A DNA stretch of 64,000 bases from Platanthera guangdongensis (GCA_039583875.1 CM077151.1:22134766-22198765); one strand, 5' to 3'; counted from the stretch's first letter, positions 21,531 to 33,369 are shown. Made by a program: numbers and translations. The notes: a model not told the origin generated them from the letters alone.

Positions 21531-21972
21531 TGCGCCGCCTCCAAGATTTAGAATCACTCTCTCCTCCTTTCATTGTTGTAAAAACTTTAAACCATATTTT
21601 TGTGGTATCTGCCAAGTGACGAGCGAGTGCTCATTTTTGTTGTCTCTATCTTTGTTTTCTATTTTGTGAAGTTAATCCCTGGTTTGTTCCGGCCTGCGGG
21701 ACGGTGCTGCCGCTTCGTCTCGCCGCGTAACCTTTTCATATCTGCTTTTTTTATGTTTTACGCGAGACGGCTTCTCGAAGCGCTTACGGCCGCGAGTTGA
21801 CGCAATACCTTGCCTTGCGAGTATCCTTTCGCTAGCGGCGAGACGGTCCTAAAAAACCATCCGCTGCGAGTGTCGCCAGCTGCCTTACTCCACACCCCTT
21901 GACCTTAGTTTATTTTTCGTTCCCTAGGACTAAGCTGAGTAATGTCGCTTAAGGAGACTTTCCCCCCATCTA
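21531..21972 (+). other. Non-coding region downstream of Tat-B gene 2
   Basis: T-rich after the stop (21565-21670), a plausible poly(A) region for the antisense transcript, then spacer rich in GCGAG pentamers leading into the array. No gene is visible. Confidence 0.45.
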
Positions 21973-23484
21973 GCCTGCGCAGCGGGTCTACCAGGGGCCG
22001 AGCCGAGCTCGGGGTGCCGATGAAGATCTCAAACCAAAACCTATCCCCCACAGGCGAGCCTTCGGACCTGCCAGCTAGATGAGAGCCTGCGCAGCGGGTC
22101 TACCTGGGGCCGAGCCGAGCTCGGGGTGCCGATGAAGATCTCAAACCAAAACCTATCCCCCACAGGCGAGCCTTCGGACCTGCCAGCTAGATGAGAGCCT
22201 GCGCAGCGGGTCTACCTGGGGCCGAGCCGAGCTCGGGGTGCCGATGAAGATCTCAAACCAAAACCTATCCCCCACAGGCGAGCCTTCGGACCTGCCAGCT
22301 AGATGAGAGCCTGCGCAGCGGGTCTACCTGGGGCCGAGCCGAGCTCGGGGTGCCGATGAAGATCTCAAACCAAAACCTATCCCCCACAGGCGAGCCTTCG
22401 GACCTGCCAGCTAGATGAGAGCCTGCGCAGCGGGTCTACCTGGGGCCGAGCCGAGCTCGGGGTGCCGATGAAGATCTCAAACCAAAACCTATCCCCTACA
22501 GGCGAGCCTTCGGACCTGCCAGCTAGATGAGAGCCTGCGCAGCTGGGTCTACCTGGGGCCGAGCCGAGCTCGGGGTGCCGATGAAGATCTCAAACCAAAA
22601 CCTATCCCCCACAGGCGAGCCTTCGGACCTGCCAGCTAGATGAGAGCCTGCGCAGCGGGTCTACCTGGGGCCGAGCCGAGCTCGGGGTGCCGATGAAGAT
22701 CTCAAACCAAAACCTATCCCCCACAGGCGAGCCTTCGGACCTGCCAGCTAGATGAGAGCCTGCGCAGCGGGTCTACCTGGGGCCGAGCCGAGCTCGGGGT
22801 GCCGATGAAGATCTCAAACCAAAACCTATCCCCCACAGGCGAGCCTTCGGACCTGCCAGCTAGATGAGAGCCTGCGCAGCGGGTCTACCTGGGGCCGAGC
22901 CGAGCTCGGGGTGCCGATGAAGATCTCAAACCAAAACCCATCCCCCACAGGCGAGCCTTCGGACCTGCCAGCTAGATGAGAGCCTGCGCAGCGGGTCTAC
23001 CTGGGGCCGAGCCGAGCTCGGGGTGCCGATGAAGATCTCAAACCAAAACCTATCCCCCACAGGCGAGCCTTCGGACCTGCCAGCTAGATGAGAGCCTGCG
23101 CAGCGGGTCTACCTGGGGCCGACCCGAGCTCGGGGTGCCGATGAAGATCTCAAACCAAAACCTATCCCCCACAGGCGAGCCTTCGGACCTGCCAGCTAGA
23201 TGAGAGCCTGCGCAGCGGGTCTACCTGGGGCCGAGCCGAGCTCGGGGTGCTGATGAAGATCTCAAACCAAAACCTATCCCCCACAGGCGAGCCTTCGGAC
23301 CTGCCAGCTAGATGAGAGCCTGCGCAGCGGGTCTACCTGGGGCCGAGCCGAGCTCGGGGTGCCGATGAAGATCTCAAACCAAAACCTATCCCCCACAGGC
23401 GAGCCTTCGGACCTGCCAGCTAGATGAGAGCCTGCGCAGCAGGTCTACCTGGGGCCGAGCCGAGCTCGGGGTGCCGATGAAGAT
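21973..23484 (+). repeat. Tat-B 112-bp tandem array (about 13.5 copies)
   Basis: Copies are almost identical. Visible variants include one extra T near 22544, CCC for CCT near 22939 and GACCCGAG for GAGCCGAG near 23121. Each monomer contains CTGCCAGCTAGATGAGAGCC followed by TGCGCAGCGGGTCTACC, the counterpart of the Tat-A and Tat-C core, plus a Tat-B-specific segment (GGTGCCGATGAAGATCTC). In element orientation it lies between integrase and the antisense genes. The high identity points to recent expansion. Confidence 0.97.
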
Positions 23485-23590
23485 ACCTCTTCCTGTCATT
23501 AGGACTTCACGACAAATAGTGAACAAGAAATAATTTGAGAAGTATATTATATTGATTATGCTTTGAGTACATATCTTTTGTTCTCCCTTC

Positions 23591-25289
23591 TCATGGGTAT
23601 AAGCGTTTTAAGTCATCCCCACTCCAGGAATGGTTTAAGGTCCTACCCTCCACATCCTGGAGGTAGTAACCCCCCGCTTTCAACACTCTCTCTACAATAT
23701 AAGATCCCTCCCAATTTGGATTGAGCTTTCCCACCGGGGCGGACCTCCCTGCCGCATCAACCTTTTTTAGTACTAGGTCTCCCTCCGCGAATTGCTTTAT
23801 CCTGATATGCTTGTCGAAGTGTTTTGCCATTCGACGCTTGATCTCTTTCTGTCTGATGGCTGCTACGTCACGCAGTTCCTCTGCCAGGTCTAGTGAGAGG
23901 CGCATGCCTTCTTCGTTTTCCAGCCTCCATGCCTCGTCTCCATCACCTGCAGCCGCAACTCGTGGGGATCGAACCTCGAACTCCACCGGTAGTACCGCCT
24001 CACATCCATGGGAAAGCTTGAAAGGAGTCTCGCCAGTGGCCGTGTTCGGGGTTGTTCTCAGAGCCCACAGGACCGAGGGGAGCTGCTCTACCCAATTCCC
24101 TCTCCGATTCTCCACCTTCTTCTTTAGCAAGTTAACGATAATCTTGTTTGCCGCCTCCACCTGACCGTTGCTCATGGGGTGGTGGACGGAGGCAAACCTG
24201 AGGTCGATGCCCAGCTGAGTGCAGAAGCTGATGAACTCTTCACTAGCAAACTGGGGGCCGTTATCCGTGACGATGGCCTGAGGCAGCCCGTGTCTGCAGA
24301 TGATCTCCCCCCAGACGAAGTTCCTGATGACTTGGGAGGTCACCTTTGCTAGCGCCTTAACCTCCAGCCACTTGGAGAAGTAATCTATCATAACCAGGAG
24401 AAATCTTCTTTGTCCACTAGCTGGGGGGGAAAGGCCCAACTAAATTCATCCCCCAAATGGCGAAGGGCCATGGTGTTGTAATGCTCCGGAGCCTTTGAGC
24501 CGGCAAGAGCTGGAGGGGGGCGTAGAGCTGGCATTTTCGGCATTTCCTTGCAAACTCTGTCGCGTCCTTCCTCAGGGTGGGCCAGAAGTACCCCTGTCTG
24601 ACCACCCTTGCCTCCAACGTCCTCCCTCCGGAATGACTACCACATTCCCCGGAGTGCACCTCCTCCAGAATGTGTCCGGTCTCCTCCGTCACGCATCGAG
24701 CTAGGAGACCCGAAAGCATCCTCCGGTGTAGCCCTCCTTCATGCATGAGATAATGAGCCGCCTTATGGCGAAAGTTTCTTGCCTCCTTGACCCCCTCAGG
24801 GAGGGTTCCTATCAGAAAGAAGGTAACGAAAGGATCTACCCACGAGGGCCGCCGATCCACTTCCATTAGCTCCCCCTCTTCGATCACTGGATGGAATAAA
24901 TCAATCAGGGCACCCCCTTCCCAAGGTCCGAACTTAGCCAATCGATCGGCAGCAGCGTTCTCTTCTCTGGGGACGTGCTGGATGGAGAACGTCCGGAACC
25001 CCCCGATGATTGTCCTCACCCTGGAAAAATATTTCACCAGGGTGGGCTCCCGAGCCTCGAATTCTCCACGTATCTGAGATGCCACCACCAATGAATCTGT
25101 GAAAACCTCAACGTCCTTAATCTCGAGCTCCTTAGCCAAGCGAAGGCCGGCTATCACTGCCTCATATTCTGCTTGGTTGTTGGTTGTGGGGAAATGCAAG
25201 GCGACTGCTTGTTTTATGGTTACCCCCTGAGGACTTGTTAGTACCACCCCTGCTCCAAGGGAGTGCTTTCCCGAGGCCCCGTCGACCAT
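23591..25289 (-). pseudogene. Tat-B second RNase H (aRNH) and integrase
   Basis: 25289 down to about 24920 encodes an archaeal-type RNase H (VDGASGKHSLGAGVVL, NNQAEYEAVIAGLRLA, VFTDSLVVASQI, REENAAADRLAK), the extra RNase H of Tat elements. Integrase follows: zinc-binding region ending CRKCQLYAP, then WGMNLVGPFP, where the first catalytic Asp is Asn. A frameshift near 24430 comes next, then VTDNGPQFAS with the second Asp and NGQVEAANK with the Glu. The end is SGDDLKRLYP at 23594. The D-to-N change and the frameshift both disable it. Confidence 0.88.
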
Positions 25290-26760
25290 TATCTTTCATG
25301 CTTCCGGTGGCCGCGGCTCCTCGGCCCCGACCTCCGCGACGTAGTCTGCCAAGAAATCGGCCACCACCTGTGCCTTAATGGAGAGCCTTGGTACGAACGA
25401 AATGTTGAATTCACTCAACTCGATAGACCACTTGGCTAGCCTACCCGAGTGCTCTACTCCTTCAAAAATCTTTCGGAGAGGATGGTCCGTCACCACCCTA
25501 ATCGAATGTGCTTGGAAATATGGCCGGAGCTTCCTGGCTGAAACAATCAAGGCGTATGCCAGCTTTTCTAGGATAGGGTAACGAAGCTCCGCCTTCCTTA
25601 GGATCCTGCTAACATAATAAATGGGCAGCTGCTTTTTTCCCTCTTCTCTGACTAGGACGGAGCTCACCGCCTCTGCTCCCACTCCTAGGTACAAGGTCAG
25701 ATCTTCCCCCTCTTTTGGGCTTTGAAGCAGAGGAGCCAGGGAGAGTTGCCCCTTCAGCTTTTGAAAAGCTTCTTCGCACTCCGTGGTCCATTCAAATCTC
25801 TGATTCCCTCGTAGCACTTTAAAGAAAGGTGAGCACTTCTCTCCTGACCTGGAGAGGAATCTGCTAAGGCCGGCCAGCTTTCCTGTCAAGCGCTGCACTT
25901 CCTTAGCGTTTCGCGGTGATTCTAGCTCCAGAATGGCTTTTACTTTATCAGGATTAGGTTCTACCCTTGCCGGGGTCAGAAGGTGCCCAAGGAATTTCCC
26001 ACGACTTGCCCCGAAAACACATTTTAAGGGGTTCAACCTCATTTTGAACTTCCTCAAGGTGGCGAACGTCTCCTCCAGATCCTGGAGATGCGAGTTCACT
26101 CCCTTGCTCTTTACCATGAGATCATCAACGTAGACTTCTAGGTTCCGACCCCTCTGGCCCTGGAAAACTCGATCCATCATCCGTTGGTATGTCGCTCCCG
26201 CGTTTTTTAACCCAAAGGGCATCATGTTATAACTAAAGCACTCTTCCCTTGTGATGAAGGAGACGTCCTTGACGTTAGGAGGGTGCATCCGGATCTGATG
26301 GTAACCTGAAAAAGCATCCAGAAAACTCATAATAGAAAAACCGACGGCTGAATCAACCAGCGCGTCGATTCGAGGCAGGGGGTAACAATCCTTAGGGCAT
26401 GATTTATTTAATAAAGAAAAGTCGATACACATTCTCCATTTTCCTCCCTCCTTCTTCACCATTACTACATTGGAGATCCAGACTGGATACTAGATCTCTG
26501 AGATGAAGCCCGCCTCCAGGAGCTTCTTGACCTCCTCGCGAATGGGCTCCTCCAGCTTTGTGGCGATGGCTCTCATCTTCTGACGTATGGGGCGAGTGCG
26601 GGGGTCCAGATTTAGGCGGTGGCAGGCTACGTCCGCATCGATGCCCGGCATGTCTGTCGCGCTCCAAGCGAAGACGTCGATGTTGCTCTGAATGCAGGCC
26701 CGCATCCGCTCCTGGTCTTCGGGGCTCAAGCCCCCGCTGATCCGCACCCTTTGTACCTGC
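25290..26760 (-). pseudogene. Tat-B reverse transcriptase and RNase H
   Basis: From 26747 the pre-RT segment VDVACHRLNLDPRTRPIRQK-like region, then a TAG in place of Gln just before the conserved YPVWISNVVMVKK. An open stretch of 388 codons (26462-25296) follows. It carries MSFLDAFSGYHQI, FGLKNAGATYQRMMD, the catalytic EVYVDDLMVKS, LTPARVEPNPDKV, then the RNase H region (YYVSRILRKAELRYPILEK, AHSIRVVTDHPLR). It ends at a TGA that replaces the Trp seen in Tat-C just before the second RNase H. Confidence 0.88.
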
Positions 26761-26762
26761 CC

Positions 26763-27857
26763 CTAGCTGGTGTGGACCTCCATCTCCACCACTTCCTCGG
26801 CCACCTCCAGCCGTGACTGCTCTCAGTCGTCCCCTGCTTCTTCTTCCTGCTCCGGCTCTTCCTCCCCTCCTGCTCCCTCAACTTCCGTCACCTCGTCCTG
26901 CTGCATCTCAATTTCCATGCCCCCTCGGGCTTCCTCCTCAGCCCCTTCTCCTCCCACTTCCTCTTGTCTTCCCTTCTGTGGCTCCAACTCCCCGCTCCTC
27001 CGGACCTCCTGCACACCTCTTCTCTGCTCCCCCTCAATCTCCATGGCCCCCTCCGGGCTCTCTTGCTGCTGCTCGGCCTCCACACCCCCCTGGGCCTCCT
27101 GCACATCTCTTACTTGCTGCTTCTCAGTTTCCTCTCCCCCGACTTCCTCTTCGGTTCCTTCTCTCGTTTCCTCTGGGCTCACCTCCTTTTCCCCGACTGC
27201 TTCTTCATGCGCTGCTATCTCTTTTTCCAACCTCTCTGCTTCTGTCATCCAAGATATGGTGTTGACCGCTGTGACGTAGCACTGTCTTGCCACTTTTGGA
27301 TCCCCCCTGACCCTGACCTGCACCCCTTCATTGTTAAACTTGAGACATTGATGGAAAGAGGAGGGGACGCAGCGAAAGGCGCTGATGAGGGGACGCCCAA
27401 AGATGGCGCTGTAGCTGCTCGGGGCGTCTACAATTACGAACCGGCAGTTCCGTGACACGCCCCCCAACCTCACGTGCAGCCCTACTCCCCCTTCCACTTC
27501 CTTTCTCTCCCCGGAGAATCCGAACAACGGTCCATCCGAGGCCAAGATACTTTTGGTTTCCACCTGCATCTCATCGAAGGCCCTCTTAAAAATCACATTT
27601 ACGGAGCTCCCATTATCCACCAGGATCTTGGAGACCGTAAAGTTTTCCACCGCTGTCTGGATCACCAATGCGTCGCAGAACGGGTCCTCATACTCTGGCA
27701 TATCCTCTGAAGAGAAGGTAATTTTTTCTAGCGGTGGTGGGGTTTGGGAGGTTGAGGCTACCCCCTTTCGGAACATGGTCTGGAGGCTCCCCTTCCGGGT
27801 GGCCTCGATCCAAATCCCCCCATGGATGGCCCCGATTCCCCCCCCGGGTTCCCACAT
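26763..27857 (-). pseudogene. Tat-B protease and acidic linker
   Basis: Carries VSKILVDNGSSVNVIFKRAF, the retropepsin active site in the DNG form usual for this lineage, and SAIFGRPLISAFRCVPSSFH. A linker of more than 100 residues dominated by Glu follows (EEVGGEETEKQQ...), longer than in most Ty3/gypsy elements and also present in Tat-C. A stop separates it from RT. Upstream the gag and protease frames are shifted near 27750-27850. Confidence 0.82.
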
Positions 27858-27859
27858 CC

Positions 27860-29366
27860 ACCCGGTCCTCGCACCTATCCTCCGCTTCCCCTTGCTGCAC
27901 TTCCACGATCCTTATCGGCGGATCCTGCCTCCTCAATCCTCTGGCCTCTCTCATCTCCAAGAACTCTGGGCACGTGGCTGTTGCGTGACCTCCCTCCTGA
28001 TGGAAGTCACAGAAAGGCAACGCCACCCCACCCCTTCTTCCTTCTCCTCTTCCTCTCCTTCCTCCTCCTCGAGCTCCTCTTCCTCGACCGATCCCCATTG
28101 CCTCCTGCTGATGCTGAAAACGATCCCTCACTCCCTGTCTCCATGCCGGTTGATCGAACCTCCTTGGCTCTCGGAAGTTATCTCTTCCCTGGAAGCCTCC
28201 TCCTAACTCCTGGGGGCGACCCTCATGAGGCCTCCAACCTATCCGGTTGTTCGGCTCTCGGGCCCCCCGGTGATTCTGTCCTTGGTGTCCCTGGCCTCGG
28301 GGCTCCTCCCTCCTCTCTTCTCTCTGCTCCCTATGCTCCTTTTGCTCCTTTTGCTCCTTTTGCTTTCCCACTCATGTTTCCTTTGCGTCGTCTTCCGCCA
28401 ACCTGGCTAACCTCCTTGCAAACGTCGGATTGGCCCTCTCAAAATCCGTCTCCTTCGCCGCCCTCTCCATAAGCTCCTCAAAAGAGAGGGGGCACCCTTT
28501 TCAACTCCATGCTAAAGAAGCCTGGCCTCAGTCCCAGGGTGAATGCAAGCATCAGCGTATACCCAGGGACCTCCTGGACCTGGAGGATCTCCTCCTGAAA
28601 CCGATCCACGTAGTGTCCCAACGTTTCATCCTGGCTCTGCCTTACCGAGAACAAGCAATCCGCCTCCTTCTTACGCTTCTTCGATGTTGAAAACCTCAAT
28701 AAGAAACCCCTTCGCAGATCCTCGAAACAATAGATCGATCTTGCCGGTAACTGATGGAACCAGTCTCGCGCCTTCTCCTTCAAGGTGATGGCAAACAGTC
28801 GACACTTAAACGCATCTGTCATCTGTCTTATCGAAACCACATCTTCAAACCACTGCACATGTTGTACCGGATCATCCTTCCCCGAGTAGTAAGACATGTC
28901 GGGCTCCCGGAACCCTTCCGGCACCGGAGCCGAGATGACGAGCTCACTGAACGGGCTCTCGCCGACTGCTTGCCGAGAGGGCACGTCTCGCGGCCTCGGC
29001 TGGCTGGCCTGATCTGCGAGACCGTGCCCAGGGAAGAGCTCTCGCACAGCTGCCTCCTTCTCGCCGTCTTCTGCAGGGATCTCCTTCCCGGGACGCTGGC
29101 CTGGGAAGAGCTTTCGCGCCGCCACGTCCCTCTTGCCGGCCTCCGCGGGGACCTCCTTCCCCGGGCGCTGACCCGGGGCGTTCTCGCCTAAGAGCGGGAC
29201 CACCTCGATCGGGACCTGAGGCGTCGCCCACTCGCACTTGCCAAGAAGGCCAAGCTTATGGTTTGCATGACCTCTCGCCTGAAGTCCTCCAGCATTTTCC
29301 TCGTCGCGTCTTCTACCTGGGAGGGGGAACCTCCAGAACCAGATCCTTCTCCTTCACCTCCTGCCA
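27860..29366 (-). pseudogene. Tat-B gag
   Basis: Probable start MAGGEGEGSGSGG at 29366. A frameshift near 29240 lies before the frame that continues to 28478 with SPFSELVISAPVPEGFREPD, VQHVQWFEDVVSIRQMTDAF and WFHQLPARSIYCFEDLRRGF (Retrotrans_gag core). A second shift at 28480 (one extra T) and an in-frame TGA near 28372 follow. The nucleocapsid region is Arg/Gly-rich with the knuckle CDFHQEGGHATATC, CX2HX4HX4C instead of CX2CX4HX4C, as in other Tat elements. Confidence 0.85.
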
Positions 29367-29404
29367 TAGGACCAGACTCAGACTTTTCTTGAACCGGCTA
29401 CTTC

Positions 29405-29420
29405 CACGCTCACTGCACCA
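29405..29420 (-). other. Tat-B primer binding site
   Basis: TGGTGCAGTGAGCGTG on the minus strand, 4 nt from the 5' LTR. It differs from the Tat-A site by one base. Confidence 0.75.
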
Positions 29421-29424
29421 GAAC

Positions 29425-30164
29425 TGTTGAAGCCAAAATTTGACTTCGACAAATGTTCGCAAAATAGGGGCGTAGCCGGCACCTACTTGGCCTAAGCTCC
29501 GACCTCCGACTGGTCGTGAAGGACTAAGAAAAACTGGCCCAAAGCCGCAGCAGGGAGGTTCCACCGCTTACCCGGAAGGTCACAGAGAGCTTCCCCTCCA
29601 AAGCCAAAAGCTGGGCTTGGAGTTCCTCAGAAGACAGTGCCGATGATTCCCCTTAGGAGTCTTCAAAAAAGTCCCTTCTGAAGAACCCCTATGGGTTTAT
29701 TTATAGATTTCAGAATCTGAACTGTCAATAACAAAACTGCACCGGTCTGATATTACCAGGGTACCCTTGGCTTGGTCTGCCAACAGCCAAACTCCGCTGT
29801 TCTGAGGAGCTATATGCAGTCCACTAAGGGTAAGAGGGTAAAAATACCCGGGGTAGAAGAGTAAAAACCCCTGTTTGACAGGGAAATATGAAAAAGGCCT
29901 CTTCTCGCCCTGGCGAGTGGAAAAGCCCCTGCCGGCGAGAGGGACCCCATTGCCCGTCTCGTCGGCGCCTCTCGCTCTTTGCTGCGAGATCTTCTCGCTG
30001 ATGGAGGCTCTCTCGCCTCTGGGGATCCTCTCGCCTCTGGGTGGGGTATCTCGCTCATTGGAGAGTCAATCATCTCGCCGCTTGCGAGTGGACCCCCCTG
30101 GTCCCATTTGCCCATCTTGACCTATTTGCTTCTTGAGGGCTCTTTGCGAGCCCGAGGTTGTACA
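29425..30164 (-). repeat. Tat-B 5' LTR (740 bp)
   Basis: Ends TGTTGAAGCC and GGTTGTACA in plus coordinates, followed by the GCCTG duplication and then Copia-2 RT. The likely promoter TATAAATA is on the minus strand at 29705-29698. Confidence 0.96.
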
Positions 30165-30880
30165 GCCTGCTTGAGACCATAGAGAGCCCGACGGAGATGA
30201 CAGATGTGGCCTGTGGGAATAGAGAGACCTGGTGGAGGAGTCATATACACCACCTCTGTAAGATCACCATGAAGAAAGGCATTAGTGACGTCCATCTGAT
30301 GTAACGGCCAACCTCGAGCAGCAGCAACTGCAAGTAGTGTGCGCACGATTGTCATTCGAGCAACCGGTGTAAATGTTTCATCGTAGTCGATGTCATGCCC
30401 CTGAGAGAACCCACGGGCAACTAAGCGGGTTTTGTGGCGATCAATAGACCCGTCCGGCCGAGTCTTAATCTTGAATATTCATTTGCAGCTAACAGGAGTG
30501 ACGACAGGAGGACGGGGGACGAGGTCTCATGTATGGGTTCTGTGGAAAGCTTGGAGTTCGACTACCATGGCTTGCTATCATTCGGGATGTGCAACTGCTT
30601 ATCGGTATGTCTGGGGCTCCCGGTGGGAGTGGAGAGCGGTGAGAAAGGCCTGAAAGGCAGGAGAATAGGAGGTAGCCGTGGTGAGAGCAGATGGGTTATT
30701 CCTTGCAGGGCTGTGGGCGTAGCGAGCAGGTGGGAGTCGAGGACGAGCAGGGTTGAGCCGAGGGGGAGCAGGATCCACGGGCAGAGAGACGGACGTAGCT
30801 TCAGACGGTGTCGTAGCAGAAGTGGCAGGAGCGGGAGAGGGAGCTGTATGGGAAGGTGAATCCTCGGGTGGGGGGTTATT
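30165..30880 (-). pseudogene. Copia-2 RT N-terminal part
   Basis: Minus-strand segments around 30420-30175 read [40 protein letters not shown] and [13 protein letters not shown]. They end at the Tat-B target site; the rest of RT resumes at 17174. 30430-30880 holds the Pro/Ser-rich linker between integrase and RT in shifted frames. Confidence 0.85.
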
Positions 30881-30883
30881 TGG

Positions 30884-32164
30884 TTATGGTACAGGAGGAG
30901 CGAAGTGAGTTCTGGGGCGGGTGGGTATAGGGGGCAGTAGAGGAAGGGTGAGTGGTGGAGCAACAGTGGTTGGTGTGGGAAGTGTTGTTGGGTGGGGCGT
31001 GGAGGAAGAGAAGAACATTTCATGTTCAAGGAAGGAAACATGATGAGAAATGCGGATGCGACGAGTCATGGGGTCATAGCAACGATATCCTTTGTGGTGG
31101 GGACTGAGACCCAAGTGGACGCAACGAGCCGAGCGAGCAGAGAGTTTGGTGCGTTCAGTGCCTGGAAGGAGAACAAAGCAGGTGCACCCAAACGTACGGA
31201 TGGGTGCGTAGGTTGGTTGGCGAGAGTATAGGCGTTCATAAGGAGTGACCTCGGAGAGGACCGAGGAGGGAGTGATGTTGATAAGGTGGACTGCGGTGAG
31301 AACAACTTCGGCCCAGAGGGAAAAAGGAGCAGAGGCGGAGAGGAGAAGGGCACGGGCAGTTTCGATGATGTGACGATGTTTCCGTTCGGCGACCCCATTT
31401 TGTTTGTGGGTGTGCGGGCAAGACTGCTGATGGAGGGTGTCGTGAGATTGGATGAGGTCGCGCATGGTGGAGGAGAGGAACTCCTGAGCGCAGTCGGAAC
31501 GGAAAATTTTAATGCGACGCGCGAACTGAGTATGAATCATTGTGGTGAACGTGTGATACACAGTGGATATTTCAGAGCGTTGTCGTAAAAGATATACCCA
31601 GACACAACGAGAGAAGTCATCAATAAAGATGATATAATAAAGATAGCCAGAATGAGAGGCAATGGGGGCTGGGCCCCAAATGTCAGAGTGCACTAGATCA
31701 AAGGGGGCTGTAGTTTGGGAAGCACTGCTGGAAAAAGGTAGAGTAATGTGCTTTGCCAAACGACAGCCCGTACAAACAGAGAGGGGGGAAGAAGAAACAC
31801 GACCCAAAGCTCCAGAGCGGATAACACTTCGAAGTCGGTCACCAGACAAATGACCGAAACGTCTGTGCCACAAGTCGGCATCAGAGATAACAGAAAGAGC
31901 AGAACGTGAGGAAGGTAATGATGGTGGGATATGAAGGTACTCCAGCTGATACAGGCCACCAGTCCTACGGCGCCATCCAATCTTCTGAGCCGTTCGTGAA
32001 TCCTGCACAACACAATCAGAAGAGGAAAACAAAACAGTTAGGCCAATATCACAAAAAGTACTAACAGAAATAAGGTTCATGTGGAGGCAAGGGGCATGAT
32101 GGACGTTGGAGAGGGTAAGGTGACCAGAGGGAGCAGAGCTTGGGGTCATTGAGCCAGACTGCAT
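30884..32164 (-). pseudogene. Copia-2 integrase
   Basis: 426 open codons. First the pre-integrase zinc region (DADLWHRRFGHLSGDRL ... CTGCRLAKH), then the catalytic core with FDLVHSDIWGPAP (D), KIFRSDCAQEF (D, where NGG is usual after it) and NGVAERKHRHI (E), and finally the copia C-terminal GKK-type domain (RTFGCTCFVLLPGTERTKL). All three acidic residues are present. It is joined in frame to the protease segment upstream through a single TAG at about 32179. Confidence 0.88.
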
Positions 32165-32179
32165 AATGGGGACAGAACC

Positions 32180-32812
32180 CTAGTCAGCAGTGGTGACCTG
32201 AACGTGAGTGGGGTTGTAGGTACAATTGGTGAGGATTTTTGAATCGTTGGTGCGGTGGCAGGAGGCCTCGGAATCAAAATACCAAGGCGCAGTTGGTGAA
32301 ACCCGAACAATAGGAGTACCGGGAGGGACGGACAAGCTGTGAGCTGCAGAGGTGGCTTGTTGAAGCAGGGGTGACTGAAGGAGTAGTTCCTCGAGGCGTT
32401 GTAGTCGATCTGTAGCAGCTGCAGCGGTGGGTTTCTGCCCCCGACCGCAGTTGTTACGGTGATTTTCATCAGGTCGTGGGGGACGAGTGGGACACTCGAA
32501 CTTCATGTGACCCACCTTTTTACAGTAGTTGCAGGTAATAGTGTTGTCCCGTGGGCGAACAACAAGAACTGTGTCGGTCTGAGGAGGAGGCAGAGGATCC
32601 ACAGGAGGACGAAGGCGAGTTTCTTCATCAAGCAGGGCAATCAGGGCTTCATCCAAAGTAGGAAGAGGAACTCGATGAAGGAGCTGAGCTACTAGGAGAG
32701 CAAACTCGGGTCGCAGGGCAGCAAGGAACTGATGGAGATGACCCACAGAGAGATGGCGCTGAAACTCCAAGGAGTGAGCACAGCCGCAGGGTAAAGGGAC
32801 CATGGAATCCAA
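32180..32812 (-). pseudogene. Copia-2 gag C-terminal part and protease
   Basis: Contains the zinc knuckle CNYCKKVGHMKFEC (CX2CX4HX4C), then the protease start WYFDSEASCHRTND. The catalytic triplet DSG is DSE here, which should inactivate the protease. It ends at an in-frame TAG before integrase. Confidence 0.87.
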
Positions 32813-32818
32813 TTCATG

Positions 32819-33325
32819 TCAGAAGGTGCTCATCATGGTGAAGAAATCCTGAATGGATCGCCCGTCTTGTCGAGCAGACTGAGAATCGCAGATGAGGCGA
32901 TGACGGCGAGCTCCACCGCGGGGAACAAATCTGTCCCGAAGATACTCCCATATAGCGCGGGCGGAGGAGAGGCGACCAATGGAAGTGAGGAGCGGACGAG
33001 CGACAGACTCCAGGATGTAAGCCCGAATTGCCTGATCGCGACGTCGCCACAGAGTAGCATCATCAGGGGTGGTTGCGACAATGGTGGTGGCGGCGGCAGT
33101 GGTGGTGGCGGCGGCGGTGGTGGTGGCAGAGGTGATAATAGTAGAGCTTGCAGAACTGGGAGCAGGAGAGCTTGCAGAGGTGGGGGGAGCACTGATGATG
33201 TGATCCCAGAGATCACGAGTGGAAAGGGCAGCTTCGACAGTAAGGGCCCAGTCCGACCAGTCACTGGCGGTGGCCAGTTGGAAGGTAGTAGCTTTCAGAG
33301 GTGGCGAGATCAACGGGGTGGTCAT
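32819..33325 (-). pseudogene. Copia-2 gag N-terminal part
   Basis: 168 codons from MTTPLISPPLKATTFQLA, with FDWALTVEAALSTRDLWDHI-like Gag features and ARAIWEYLRDRFV. A Thr/Ala-rich simple-sequence insert (TTTAAATTTAAATT) lies at residues 65-85, derived from a GTGGTGGCGGCG-type repeat at 33085-33130. A frameshift near 32815 separates it from the C-terminal part. Confidence 0.82.
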
Positions 33326-33369
33326 GACGTCGGAGTGGAGAGTAGCCGAGCAGATTAGGCAAAATCAGT

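Larger units (their letters stand above)
17180..30164 (-). mobile_element. Tat-B: full-length Ty3/gypsy (Tat-type) element with two antisense genes
   Basis: Two 740-bp LTRs, nearly identical by eye, are flanked by the perfect duplication GCCTG (17175-17179 and 30165-30169). Minus-strand order is PBS, gag, protease, RT, RNase H, second RNase H, integrase, 112-bp tandem array, then the opposite-strand genes 2 and 1, PPT, 3' LTR. The second RNase H and the CX2HX4HX4C knuckle are marks of the Tat lineage. Gag-pol has several stops and frameshifts, whereas the two plus-strand genes are open. It inserted into the RT of Copia-2. Confidence 0.96.

Noticed and set aside
21973..23484. CRISPR-like regularly spaced repeats
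   Set aside because: The whole 112-bp monomer is repeated with no unique spacers, inside a plant retrotransposon.
26770..27280. Ser/Pro-rich plus-strand frames of about 150-170 codons
   Set aside because: Complement of the Glu-rich linker of Tat-B; no domain, no promoter, not shared in sequence with Tat-C.
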